64,000 nt of DNA from Juglans regia (lineage: Eukaryota > Streptophyta > Magnoliopsida > Fagales > Juglandaceae): the NCBI RefSeq assembly GCF_001411555.2, contig NC_049909.1, positions 22,120,623-22,184,622 on the forward strand, given 5' to 3'. Of this stretch, positions 25,653-36,556 are shown in pieces (position 1 is the first letter of the stretch; the number at the start of each line of letters is the position of its first letter). The position numbers were made by a program, and so were the translations under genes. The notes below the pieces were generated by a model, which saw only the letters and a list, made by a program, of their open reading frames with translations, had not been told where the DNA came from and ran no database searches.

Positions 25653-26337
25653 TTATAGATGGTGATAGATCAAGGAGTCTAAACCTATCTTGCTGCGCTT
25701 GAAATCTGAGGTTTCCACCCACAACTCAGGGATCTTCCCACCAAAATTTTCACTTTTCCGATAGTGCTTGAGCATGTCTGAGGTCAGTTTTAACGTTTTA
25801 CATCCATAGAAATGTTGACTGTCTTTTCCACTGGTATATTGTTTAAATTCTCAACTTTTGTGAAGTTTTTCTTGTACTTGGTTGTTTTAGAATTGAAAGA
25901 CATCAGAGGCAAATTCAATTTTGCATCTGATAAATGATTTAGTTGTTTTTATTGCTGGATGACAATGAAGATGACGGGCTGGTTTCGTCTTTTTATGTGT
26001 AATGGTGTAGTCAGTTTTTTATAAGAGGAAAAGAGGAGGATATATTTGATTTTTTGGCAATTTTGCTTCTTGCATAGTCACGTGCCCTATATAAATCAGT
26101 TTAATGAACAAAAAAAGTAATGAATTTCATTCCGATCCAAGTCATAATTGGACAAAAAGTCTCTACAGCTGTTGTCAAGACAGGAACCACTGGGCCATTT
26201 TCCAGAAACCAGCATATAAATGAGTTGGACATGCAACTGTTACTCCTCCATGCTAACATATGAAACAGGATCTCAACTTGATGAGGCAGCTAGCTTTACA
26301 GTGAAAATCTTTCAAACCATCTCCCCATTTTTAACAT
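25653..26337. other. Convergent 3' flanks of Rab and RING-H2 genes
   Basis: Between the Rab stop and the minus-strand RING gene stop. It should contain both 3' UTRs; TTTAAATTC and TTATAAGAGG-type AT-rich runs are present but I cannot place cleavage sites. Nothing else seen. Confidence 0.55.
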
Positions 26338-29040
26338 TTATAACTCATTCCTTCGTGTGTTCAGTGCTGTAGATTTGCACATTGGGCAGACATTCCTCAC
26401 GCGCACCCACTTCTTTAAGCAATGTGCATGATACTCGTGCCCACAATCAAGGGTTGCAATCTGCTCTTGATCCTTGTATTCATGCTACAAAATCAGATAA
26501 ATTAATACAATATCCTGATATATTTGAGTTGGACTTGATAATTCCGGGATAGATTATTACAGAAATATGAGCCAGATACAATTCAAACTTTGCCATCTCT
26601 AAACTCTGTTTCAAAGTATACCTGGCATATAATGCAAGATTCGGCTTCCTGATGCACAGAAGCAGTCTCCCCCGGATTGATAATAGGAGCAGATGATACA
26701 TTAGTTCTTGTCCTCAACTGTCTAGCGATAGTTTCCTCCGACAACTCGTCCTCTTCATCGGAGTCCTCTTCCATCAATGCAAACAACTCCTGTAGGAAAT
26801 AAGAATTTCAAGTCAAAGCTTTTATAGATGTCTGCAAAATTTGTTAAATTCAAAATCATAGAGAGCAAGGTCTTTTTTAATATATGTCTATACATATATA
26901 TAATATATAATGTCAATGTTTCTAGATCAATGCTACCCACTTGCCCATGTAGCTGGTTTTCAGTGACTGTCCATTTAATTTATTGTCATAGAAAACCACA
27001 TAAAATATTTTTAGCTTACCAATGGCATTTGCACTACATTCAACCATACCTCATTGCTAGAGTCAGTCAAGTTCCTCAGTTGATATAATTGTTGCAGCAC
27101 TAGCAAATCAAGTATAACAGTTTCCTACACATTAACTCTGACTGTTTAACAAACTTGCAAAATACTTCATTCCAAAGAGAGACAGAAAGAAGATGAAATA
27201 TAAGAGAAAATATTACATCAGCTGGCAGAACTCTCATGGGTGGTCGGCTGCTATGTCTAAGAGTTGTCTCAGGCGGGATTTCCCTTCTATGAGGACAGTA
27301 TGTCTGAGGCCTAGTTGGCGGAATAGATCCGCGATGCCTGAGAACCATCTCCAAATTGTTCCGAGCAGGCCTTAGAGTGCTTCCTGAAGAATTCGTAGCA
27401 ACTCTACTTGAAGCTGCAGCTACCTGCTGGTGAGAGTAAATATTTTGGCCTCTCACTCCTCGCATTTGTGGGATCATATGGTGATGATCGTGGTGCCAAT
27501 TGTTGGTGGAAGGATGAAGATGACGGAAACTATTCTGGTGAGAGTAAATATTTTGGTCTCTCACTCCTTGCATTTGTGGGATCAAAGGATAATAATAATG
27601 ATAATCATGACAATCGTGGCACCAATTGTTGATGGAAGGATGAAGATGATGGAAACTATACAGGTGAGAGTTAGTATTTTGGCCTCTCAATTCTTGCATT
27701 TGTGGGCTCAGATGATCGGGGCGCTGCCTGTTGAGGAAACCAAGGGTACCTCTACTGCTAGCTGTGTGATGATATCTTCGTACACCCTGCAAACTCCAAG
27801 TCCCCATAGAACCTTCAATGGAATTGCTGCCTGTGAAGATTATGATAAAGAAAACAAACGCTGTAAGAGTGGCTTTAAATAGAAACAACCATGCTCGTGA
27901 GAATAAGCAGCATGTTATCTATATGAAAGCGGCGGAAATGCTTTCACAATCAAAGATACAGAACCCGACAAAATCCTCAAAACAACTTCAAAAACTGTTT
28001 GCTAATTCCATCGTGTAAGCCAGATAACTTGTTGCAGACCGTTGAGTGATTTGAGTTTCTCGACATAAAATATATGCCATTGGTAATCCTACAAACTTAC
28101 GTGACTTCATGTAATCCATCAGATCAGCATTACAGTAAAAGTAATTTTACAATCTGACAAACTATATAAAGCTACATTAGTTTATGAGATTACTTTTATG
28201 TAATTAATTTGTGGCTAAAGGGAAAATATGATAAGGAATCAATGACTTACCATTAATAGAAGGTGTTGCAGGAGTCTGGTTCGTGGCTGAAGTACCTTCG
28301 TGGGCAGAATTACTGCTCAACTGTCGGTCCGGTCGGAGAGTACTAGCTGGCTGAAAATGCAGAACCATATAATTTCCTGGAATCAAATGAGTATGTTCAT
28401 TCACCATAAGATGATTCATTTCAGTAGCGCCTGATCTGTATCTCAAGTGCCTACTCGAGAGTCCTTCCATGAATGATGGATCACCGATTTCTCTGTAATA
28501 TTGAGGCAGAGCAAAAGATGCAGAGTCCATCACAGCAACTCTATCAGCATCAGGATGCCTTGTATTCGAGGGGCCAGCTGAAGAACTAGAGCCTGAAGAT
28601 GAGTTACTATGTTGGATGGTCCCAGAAATTCGTTCAGAATATCTTATCTCGCATAGACTCCGGGTATTATCCAAAGAGTGACTGCCGTCCCTTCCATGTT
28701 CATCTGCAGAAACTCCAGTGAATCCATAATTGCTGGAAGATGGCAATTGACTGGAGGCCGCATGCCTTTGTGAAGCAGCCCCAAGTGAGGATATCATGTC
28801 AGAATGATAAAATCTGGTTGGAGGTGCCCCGCCTGTACCAGGATTACGAAGATTCTGAATTTCGTCGTCCCAGTACGGCGCTGCTACATATTGGACGCCA
28901 GCATTGGCTGTGTTCTCCGAAGCTGATACCGCTGGTTGGATATTAGGTTGTGCAACGTTTTCATTACCTGTGTTCTGGCCATGTAGACCCGACTCAAAAC
29001 CAGTCATCTGATTAGTAGATGGAATAGTTCCTCGCCCCAT
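26338..29040 (-). CDS. RING-H2 E3 ubiquitin ligase, MBR/HIP1-like (copy 1)
   Basis: Probable E3 ubiquitin ligase. Five coding exons on the minus strand: 29040-28251, 27830-27217, 27124-27050, 26789-26622 and 26484-26338 (1794 nt, 597 aa). An in-frame TGA lies shortly upstream of the start MGRGTIPSTNQMTGF, which supports that start. The long N-terminal part is Ser/Asn/His-rich and probably disordered. The C-terminal RING-H2 runs from ESCIICQ across exons 4 and 5 through DCGHEYHAHCLKKW to VCPMCK, a complete C3H2C3 set. The segment before it (ELSEETIARQLRTRT) matches the conserved region of Arabidopsis MBR1/MBR2, which target the Mediator subunit MED25; the same target here is only inference. 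Exon 2 contains three tandem repeats absent from the paralog at 46027-48551. Intron 1 holds a family C miniature element. Exon 3 encodes 25 residues versus 33 in the paralog. Confidence 0.88.
27430..27720 (-). repeat. In-frame tandem repeat within RING-H2 copy 1
   Basis: Two full units and a partial third begin with GTGAGAGT(A/T)A(A/G)TATTTTGG on the plus strand at 27430, 27538 and 27664. Units are 108 and 126 bp, both divisible by three. Each encodes a variant of IPQM-x2-VR-x-QN-x2-SHQNSF followed by a His/Asn-rich run, so the reading frame is kept. Confidence 0.85.
28090..28205. mobile_element. Palindromic MITE-like element, family C, in intron 1 of RING-H2 copy 1
   Basis: The left half (CATGTAATCCATCAGATCAG) and right half (ACAATCTGACAAACTATATA then TTTATGAGATTACTTTTATG) form an imperfect palindrome related to 225-365. 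It is non-coding and lies wholly within the intron. Confidence 0.5.
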
Positions 29041-30544
29041 GTTGAGTACCAGCTTTCATTCCACAATACTGACAAAAGTCATTCAGGTCATCGGAATTAG
29101 GAACCATAATATAACAATAACAATAATTATTGGTAAATAATAACAAAAATTTCATGCGCTGTTATTTATTTACAGGAACACAATCTTATATAAAAATTTA
29201 TAGCTTCCTCTGTAAAGCTTTCTTGTTGAAAGATGTACTACTTCGTACAAGGAATTCCTTATTTCCCAAACATTGGGATTAAAAGATGTACTTTTGTTCT
29301 TTTTCTTTTTAAAAAACCCCGGGAAGGAAGAAAAAAACCAGAAGCAGAGAGAGAGAGAGAGAGTTCAGCCTGAAATGGCATAAAGATCCTGCTATAATAT
29401 CTAAATCCACAAACATCTACTTCTGAACGATCTCGTCCAAATCAACAAGAAAAGCATCCATAAAGAACCTGCTCTCTTTATATCCAATCAAATCTTCTCT
29501 TCTCCACAGTATTTACTACGTTATCATGAGCTTTCAAACTGATCCTACATATCCGTTTGACCTCGACAATCCACAAATCCCATGGCGAGTTTTCAGATGA
29601 ATAAACTTCAACAGATCTTTAAAAAAACCAAGATAGAAGAAGTCTTCATACGGTTTCTACCAAATTCTTTATCCTTTACAATCTTTAACAAAATGAAATT
29701 TTGTTCTTTTTCTTGCTGAAACCCCAGAGAGGGAGAAAAATCAGAAGCAGAGAGAGAGAGAGAAGAGAGTTCTACAGCACATCGGTCTACAGTGGCATGA
29801 AGATCCTACTATAGTATCTAAATCCATCCATCCAAATAAGCTTTTTCTCTCCACGAGTACTTACTTGAGTTATAGAACTGATCATTCTTATCCTTTACTT
29901 TGACCTCTATATACAATCCGCATATCCCATGACGACTTTTCAGACGAATACACTTCAACAAATCCATGACGAACAAAGAAAACAAGAAATAAATATACCG
30001 TTTCTACCAAATTCTTGATTACCCAGAAGGAAAAAGTTTACCATTCAATTTGAAAAACTTCCTTCACCACCCAACCAATGCCAGAGAAGGAGGGAGCCGA
30101 GAAAGCTGATCGCCCGTTCGTTCTTGCGTCGGAGATGGAAGCTAATGGCTGGGACGCCACACAATTGGCATCGTCCTCCAAGAAGTTGAGAACAAGGTGA
30201 TTAGTTTATATTATACTACAGTCTACAACCAATACGAAAGCCTTTCCCACCAAAGTTCAGGTTTCGTGGGACGTAAATAAGAACGTTGGAATTAATTCTT
30301 TTTGTGTTCTATTTTATGGTTTGGGCCGGCCTTTCTGATGCAGCCCATCTGTAAATCATGTGGATCGGGTGGGTCTCTTCACTTTCCTGATACAACCCGT
30401 TTCTCTCAATCGAGGCGGACCAGATTCAAAAGCGACGGCGTTTCTCCAAGGCTGCAGTCTCAGACTCGCAGCCACAACGTTATTTGTCCACCGCCTCTGG
30501 GTCTAGGAGAAAGTAAAGAAACCCCATAGTAGTACTAGTAGGAT
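29041..30544. promoter_or_regulatory. Divergent upstream region, RING-H2 copy 1 and REXO4
   Basis: About 1.5 kb between two divergent start codons. The left kilobase probably contains the RING gene's 5' UTR and possibly a leader intron, because its paralog has one. It includes an imperfect direct repeat: AGAAGCAGAGAGAGAGAG followed by a TGGCAT(A/G)AAGATCCT block, near 29340-29395 and again near 29745-29810. No coding region is recognised. Confidence 0.5.
30321..30347. promoter_or_regulatory. Candidate site II (TGGGCY) motifs upstream of REXO4
   Basis: TTGGGCCGG at 30321-30329 and AGCCCA at 30342-30347, the latter TGGGCT on the other strand, about 200 bp before the REXO4-like start. TGGGCY elements recur in promoters of plant ribosome-biogenesis and cell-proliferation genes. 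Function here is inference from motif and position. Confidence 0.35.
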
Positions 30545-30608
30545 ATGGGAAGCCAGCTGAAGAATAAGCGGCTACACCTCAATCCCAACTGGGCTCAACT
30601 TCAACAAG

Positions 30609-30645
<37 letters not shown>

Positions 30646-33600
30646 ATAAACAAATATCTTTTCTCAGATCAAAATTCATGTTTTTGTTGTGCAGAAGCTG
30701 AAAAGCCATGACTCAAAACCTCAAAGACGCTCAAAAGGCTCACAAACCGAAAACCCGAAAACCATTCTGGGTAATATATTTGTTAACACTTCAAATACTG
30801 CTTTGCTTTGATTTTCTGGGTTGGTTTTTTTTTTTTTTTTTTTGAATATTCAAGCGTTTTATTAAATTCGGAATCGACCTGTCGCTTACTTATTTATGCT
30901 GCTTGTTGCTAATGCTGGTTGGTCTATATTCGGATTGTATTTTTTGTTCCTTTTACTAAACATAAATTAGTGGGAGATTTTCTTGTGGCTAACTTTCGGT
31001 CAAAGTTTATTTTTTTATGCTATAGGACTGTTTGTATTCAGTTTTGTGGAAATAACTTTCTTGCTTCCGATGAAATAGAGTCGGTTGAATCTTCCATTCG
31101 GAAGCAAACACAAATAAATATTGTATAGAAACCATTCCTCTGTCTCAGTTCGAACGTTCTTTTGCTAAGACTTCTTTTCACAGGGAAGCGTAAGGAGAGG
31201 CCAAATGTAGAATTGGACGATTCTCCGATCAATCCTCTCGCTCCAATTAATGATGATATCAGGTGCTTCTTTATATCTATTTACTCTGATGCTCAATTTT
31301 ATTGCAGTAAAATGTGGGATATTTTCATTACTTGGATATGTTATTGTTTCTTTAAGGTACCCAAGAGCTTGTTTCCATGTTGTGGCTTTCCTTTATTTAG
31401 GATAAAGAGACATTGTGACTTATTATTATTATTATCTCCTGGCGATCTATTTATTTCTGTTCTTTTATCATGCTATAGCAATGTTACGTTACATTGCAAC
31501 TTCAAACCACAGTACCATTGACGTGAAATATTTTCCCACTACTTTGAACACCATCAGGATATCTCCTTTATTCTTCATGTGAAAGCTGAGTTAGGTGGGG
31601 TTTGGATAGTGAGATGAGATGAGATGGTTTTAGATGAAAGTTGAAAATTGAATAAAATATTGTTAGAATATTTTTTTTAATATTATTATTATTTTGGGAT
31701 TTGAAAAAGTTGAATTTTTTTATTGTATTTTATGTGGAAATTTGTGAAAATTGTAATGATGAGATGAGATGGGTTGAGATAGTTTAGTGTAGTCTGTAAC
31801 CACTCTTTCTGTAACCCCCTTTTTTCCTTGTTTCAACCGACACATGCCTTACATTTTCAATGATTTTCAGTGTAACAGATGTGGTAGCCATGGATTGTGA
31901 AATGGTCGGTGTTAGTCAAGGAAACAAAAGTGCCCTTGGACGAGTTACTCTGGTATTCATTAGTTTCTCTCTTTGTGTTTCTTACTTTTTGGTCTTTAAA
32001 TGACTTCCATCTCTAAGATCGGTAATGCGCCCTACACTTGTCACAAATTCTTACAACTATTTTTACAACCCAGTTTTAAATGGAAGGCAGATATGTAAAA
32101 TCTGAAATTCAAATGAGATGGGAAACTCAAAAGGATTAGTATTGGTGGTAATATCACACTGGCTGGTTGTAAATGGATTGTAAAATAGTTGTATCTGTAT
32201 AATTATTCCTAAGGAATACACTGCTTTGATTATCATTGAGACACTATTTGGGCCTTTGTAGATGTTTCCTCAAAATAGTCAGTGACTTCACATCTGCTGA
32301 CTTTCTTTTTCTTGGGAACTCTAATTTAGGGTTCTTGGTTAACTTCTATGTCATATATACATATAGTCTTTTAAAGAATGGACTCTCTTAGATCTGAAGA
32401 TGCAAAAGCAAAGGGACAAGGAAATATATGAAAGAGAAAGTATTAAGGCAGTGTTGCTTTTCTGGACCTTTGATGGTTATAGACAGTGAAACAGGCAGTG
32501 TCTCTTGCTTGGAAATCTTTTTTTGTTGAGATTTCATAATGGGAAAGTAAGATAAAAAGGAAAGTTAAGGATTTAAAGAGAACAATGTCTTGAACAAGGT
32601 GAAGCTATCTCAAAGTTTTTGGCAGAAGCTTCAGGGTGAACACTTTGTGATCTGGAGAGATCTGATGGCTATGGTTCTGCAGAATTAGATCAGGTCTTTT
32701 TGCTGGAAAATCTGCTTTTTGAGTTTTTGAATGAGAGCAGGACAATGATGCTAGTCCTGGATTTTTAGAACTTCTGAGACAAATTGGTTGATATCTTAAA
32801 ATTTTTTGGCAGTCTTCACCCATTAGGGTTAGCAAATGAGAAGTAACCCTCTTCTTATGGTGATATGTGCAGTATATCGTGACACATATACTTAAGCTTG
32901 AATTCTTGGAATATGTTGACTTAAAAAACTCTTTGAATTCCTGTAGCCTACTAAGACTACAACTCCTGATTTGAGTAGAAAAACTAAAGGCTATCTAGTT
33001 AGAGATCATATTTACGGTCATGCCTTTATGCCTTTTATTGTTATTGATTGCTTTTAGTTAATGGCAGGTTAATACATGGGGAAATGTTGTGTATGATGAG
33101 TTTGTTCGCCCAGTAGATCGTGTTGTTGACTTCCGAACTGAAATTAGTGGCATTCGACCCCGAGATTTGAGGAAAGGTTGAATCTCTTTTTTACTTTGGA
33201 GTTTTAGAAACATTTTGAAAATTGTAGCACTTATAAACTCCTGGATTACCTGTATATTTTGCCCTCCAATATTAATTGTTAAGTTTAATTTTGTTCTTTT
33301 ATTTACTTGAGTACCATCCATTTGATGAGGCTCTTCCTGGTGAATTTTTTTTTTTCTGGAAAAAGAACTTTTCGGTGTGGGGAGAATTATACTTCCCCAT
33401 AGCTAGTTATAGATGAATAATAAATTTCCTCCTATATTTTTGGTAAATTATACGCTACAGCTCAGACCAAAACTTTTTTTTTTTCCCAGATAAGAAGTTC
33501 CTTCATCCTAATTTTTAAGAGAAAAGTCATGCTTCTTCATCTCCTTTAGCATCTTAAACAAGTTACAGTGTCTCCCCACTCAACTTGTTCAAGCAAACCA

Positions 33601-35723
33601 GAAAGAGTAAACAATCTCTAGAGGCAATTTCATATATCATGGATAGGGCTGTTTGAAACTGACAAGTTAATGAAAATATACTCGATCTGCTATCTGATAA
33701 TGGCATAGTGGCTGTTTGAATACCTATTTTACTTGGTCTTTACAAGAAGGGATGATTGACATGGGAGGAATTGTGAAAAATACCAATTGCTAGAAATGTT
33801 TGATATTTCCACTTCTCAAATAAATAAAAGAAGGCCCTCATGCATGCTTATAATATTCTCTTCAGCAAAAGATTTTTGGGTTGTTCAGAAGAGGGTGGCA
33901 GATATAATTAAAGGAAGGATTCTCGTGGGACATGCCTTGCACAATGATCTGAAGGTTGATATCTTGGTTGACTGTTGTTTTCTGTTTGATTAATTTTTTC
34001 TTGTGTTGTGGTATAAATCTAATGCCGCTGGATCTTTCCTGGACAGGTACTGCTATTAAGTCATCCTAAGAAGGACCTGAGGGATACCTCAGAATACCAG
34101 CCTTTTCTCAGGTACCACTTCACCCCACTCCCCAATTTTGTATCTATTGAGAGCATTGTTATTGACATCCTACCATATGCGATATCTCCTAATAACTTAA
34201 TTTGTGAGGCTATTGAATCAGGGAAGGTGGCAGAAGAGCACTCCGGCATCTTGCAGCACAGTTTCTTGGTGTTCAGATCCAGAATGGGGAGCACTGCTCT
34301 GTTAGTTCTCTAATCTTGTGCTGGTGATAATTTTTTAACATTTTGCTAGTCAGTATTCAAATTTGTGTGCTTATCTCATTGCTAGACAATGCATATGCAA
34401 TATCGTTGATGGGGTAATGCTACTGATGTCATGACTCCCAGGCTTTGGAGTGTCACAGGCTTCCCTAGTTGTAACTTGAGCTAGTGTCTACAGAGCCGGC
34501 TCTTCCATTAGGCGACTTAGGCAATTGCCTAAGGCCCCTAGTGGAAGAAGGCCCCCCAAAAAAAGTTCTAAAGTAGAATTTTTTTCAAAAGAAAAAAAAT
34601 ATCCAATTAAAAAAATTAATTAACTCGATAAGAGAACATCAAAAGTATCAAATAGATATTATATATGTCATTATTAGTTTTAAAATTATCTCGTATAATA
34701 ATTATTTCAAGTGCTCTCCATATAAGAATACACTTCTCTTTCGTCATTATTAGTTTAATATATAATGTGAAAATTATAAATAGCAAAATCTAATTTTCTG
34801 AGTGTTCATAAATTTTTTTTTTGTATGATCCTTTGAAGAGGCAAGAGCCCACTTTTTCCCAAATGTGTAGTTATTTATAGAACTCTGTTAATAATAATGA
34901 TTATAATTGCTTCTAGGACTCTTTTAAATAGTAAGAATATATCATAATATCTGTGAATAGTAGTGAAATAATTCGAGCTAAGATGTTTTTATTGAGTTTT
35001 GAGAAATGAGAGAGAAAAAGTTGAATTTGAGAATCTCTGAGAATACTTGAAAATAATTGTGTTCCCAAACGACCCCTAAGATTCTAGAGCACGTCTTGTA
35101 AAACTAGATTTGATAAAATCCTCTCTAAATCGGAATTTTCTAATAAAGATTAAGTCGGTTATTAGTTGAAAACGTAGTATAAAGTCTTAATTAGTAATTT
35201 TACTTGGCAAACGATAGGAATTATTTTTAAATAAAAATGTAATGTAAAAAATAAAATTATTTAATTTTACTTTCTAAAATTTAAATAAATATATATTTAA
35301 AAAAAAAAAAGAAAAAAAGAAAAAGAAAAAGAAGAAGAAGCTCAATCAAAATTTTAGCCTTAGACCCCCCCTAACCTATTGAGCCGGCCCTAGCCAGTGA
35401 GCATCTTTAGAAAAGAGGGAAGGCCAATTATCCAGTTTTGCTTCATAATCCAATTTTATGATCCTGCCCATATTATTACTGCATCAGCTTCTTGGCGAAG
35501 AACTTTGCTGAAACTTTGAAATTATTGAGCGAATATAATTGACTTTATTGTTTAGATACAAGATGCTCGTGCTGCAATGCTGCTTTATCAGAAAAACAAA
35601 AAGAAGTGGGAAAAAAGTGTTAAAGATCAAATGCATCTCAAACAAAAACAGAAGAAGCGCAAGCAGAAAAAGAAAATAAAGCAAGGAGATGTTACAATTG
35701 ACAGTGTTCCGACTGCATTGTAG
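30545..35723 (+). CDS. RNA exonuclease 4-like (REXO4) DEDDh exonuclease
   Basis: Nuclear 3'-5' exoribonuclease of the REXO4/RNase T family, associated in yeast (Rex4) with pre-rRNA processing. Nine exons: 30545-30607, 30695-30770, 31184-31262, 31871-31952, 33068-33176, 33866-33954, 34047-34111, 34222-34300 and 35556-35723 (810 nt, 269 aa). The basic N-terminus starts MGSQLKNKRLHLNPNW. ExoI is AMDCEMVG (Asp and Glu), ExoII is VGHALHNDLKV (Asp), and ExoIII is EHCSIQDARAAM, supplying the catalytic His and last Asp. So all DEDDh residues are present. The C-terminus is very Lys-rich (KQKQKKRKQKKKIKQG), probably a nucleolar signal. Intron 3 contains a GAGATGAGATG-family MITE and intron 8 a roughly 0.9-kb hAT-like element. 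Microsatellite (CT)n follows exon 1. Confidence 0.94.
30612..30641. repeat. (CT)n microsatellite in REXO4 intron 1
   Basis: About 15 CT dinucleotides only a few bases after the intron 1 donor; intron 1 is very short (87 bp). Confidence 0.9.
31597..31800. mobile_element. MITE, GAGATGAGATG family, in REXO4 intron 3
   Basis: Starts GGGTTTGGATAGTGAGATGA and ends in GATGAGATGAGATGGGTTGA. The interior holds AATATTATTATTATTTTGGG and TATTGTATTTTATGTGG. Copies in the opposite orientation lie at 43503-43693 and 43693-43912, and eroded copies at 41745-41942 and 42285-42478. From memory this family is very abundant in Fagales genomes. Confidence 0.65.
34491..35391. mobile_element. hAT-like non-autonomous element in REXO4 intron 8
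   Basis: The left end AGAGCCGGCTCT and the reverse complement of the right end, AGGGCCGGCTCA, form short inverted termini of the common GGGCCGGC type. An imperfect 8-bp duplication may flank it (AGCTAGTG left, AGCCAGTG right), though a few bases intervene on the left. The interior is AT-rich with no transposase frame. It accounts for most of the 1.26-kb intron. Confidence 0.5.
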
Positions 35724-36556
35724 CAATTGCTGCCTGATGATACTTGATGCTTAGTTCCCCGGATCGTTTCGAAACTCGATCACTAAAATCAAGCTCACTT
35801 CAAATCCACCGGCACATTGTCCATGATGTTGAGAAGGAAACTCGAAGAGGATACAATACCTAGCTACTAGAACCAATTCCATCCAACACGTCCAGGGGGA
35901 TACACTTTAGTCTCATTATTTCGGTGGCAATCTTGCATGTTGGAAAACTATTATCTTATTATCATTGGTGAGGAAATGTCAAGTGTTTTGAATTTTGTTT
36001 TTTTTAGGCAGTAGAGATGCATTCATTATACTCTGCTGGTGAGAAATTTATGTACCCAAAAGGATAGATGCGATTTTCTCAAATTAAAAAGAAAAAAACA
36101 GGGTTGTAAAATAATTTCTACATTTATTTACCTTATTCTTCCTCGTGAATATTTATTAGTTACATCTGAGGGATAAAGCTTTCGCTTTGTGAGGATTGGT
36201 GCGATAAAAATCGAATCTTGTTTATATGAAAAGGCTGATAGTAATAGATGGCCAATGAAAAAACTATATTCCAGCATAACCAAACAGGGAAGAAAGAAAG
36301 AGGAGGAGAAAGAGTATTCCCCCACTTTTAGCGACGCCTGAAATTCGTAACAATGGCGCGTCGACGTGAAGCGAAATGCCGGTGCACAAATTAAATAAAT
36401 AATATCGAATGAATTAGTGGAGCTTTCAAATATAGGAGCAGAAGTTCGAGAGCCGAGACGGGAAGGCAAAAAAATCCAGGCCACCGGAACCTACATCAAA
36501 CTCCCTCTCTCTCTCTTTTCAATTCGCAGCCGAAATCTTCGGACTCTGCTTCAAAT
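35724..36556. other. Intergenic, REXO4 3' flank and PDAP1 promoter
   Basis: Contains the REXO4-like 3' UTR and the upstream region of the PDAP1-like gene. CT-rich sequence at 36504-36516 just before the start codon probably belongs to the PDAP1-like 5' UTR. No gene or repeat is recognised otherwise. Confidence 0.55.

Noticed and set aside
27430..27882. 150-codon plus-strand frame with repeats
   Set aside because: Antisense shadow of the tandem repeats in RING-H2 copy 1 exon 2.
32605..32835. 76-codon minus-strand frame in REXO4 intron 4
   Set aside because: Intronic, antisense, no recognised domain.
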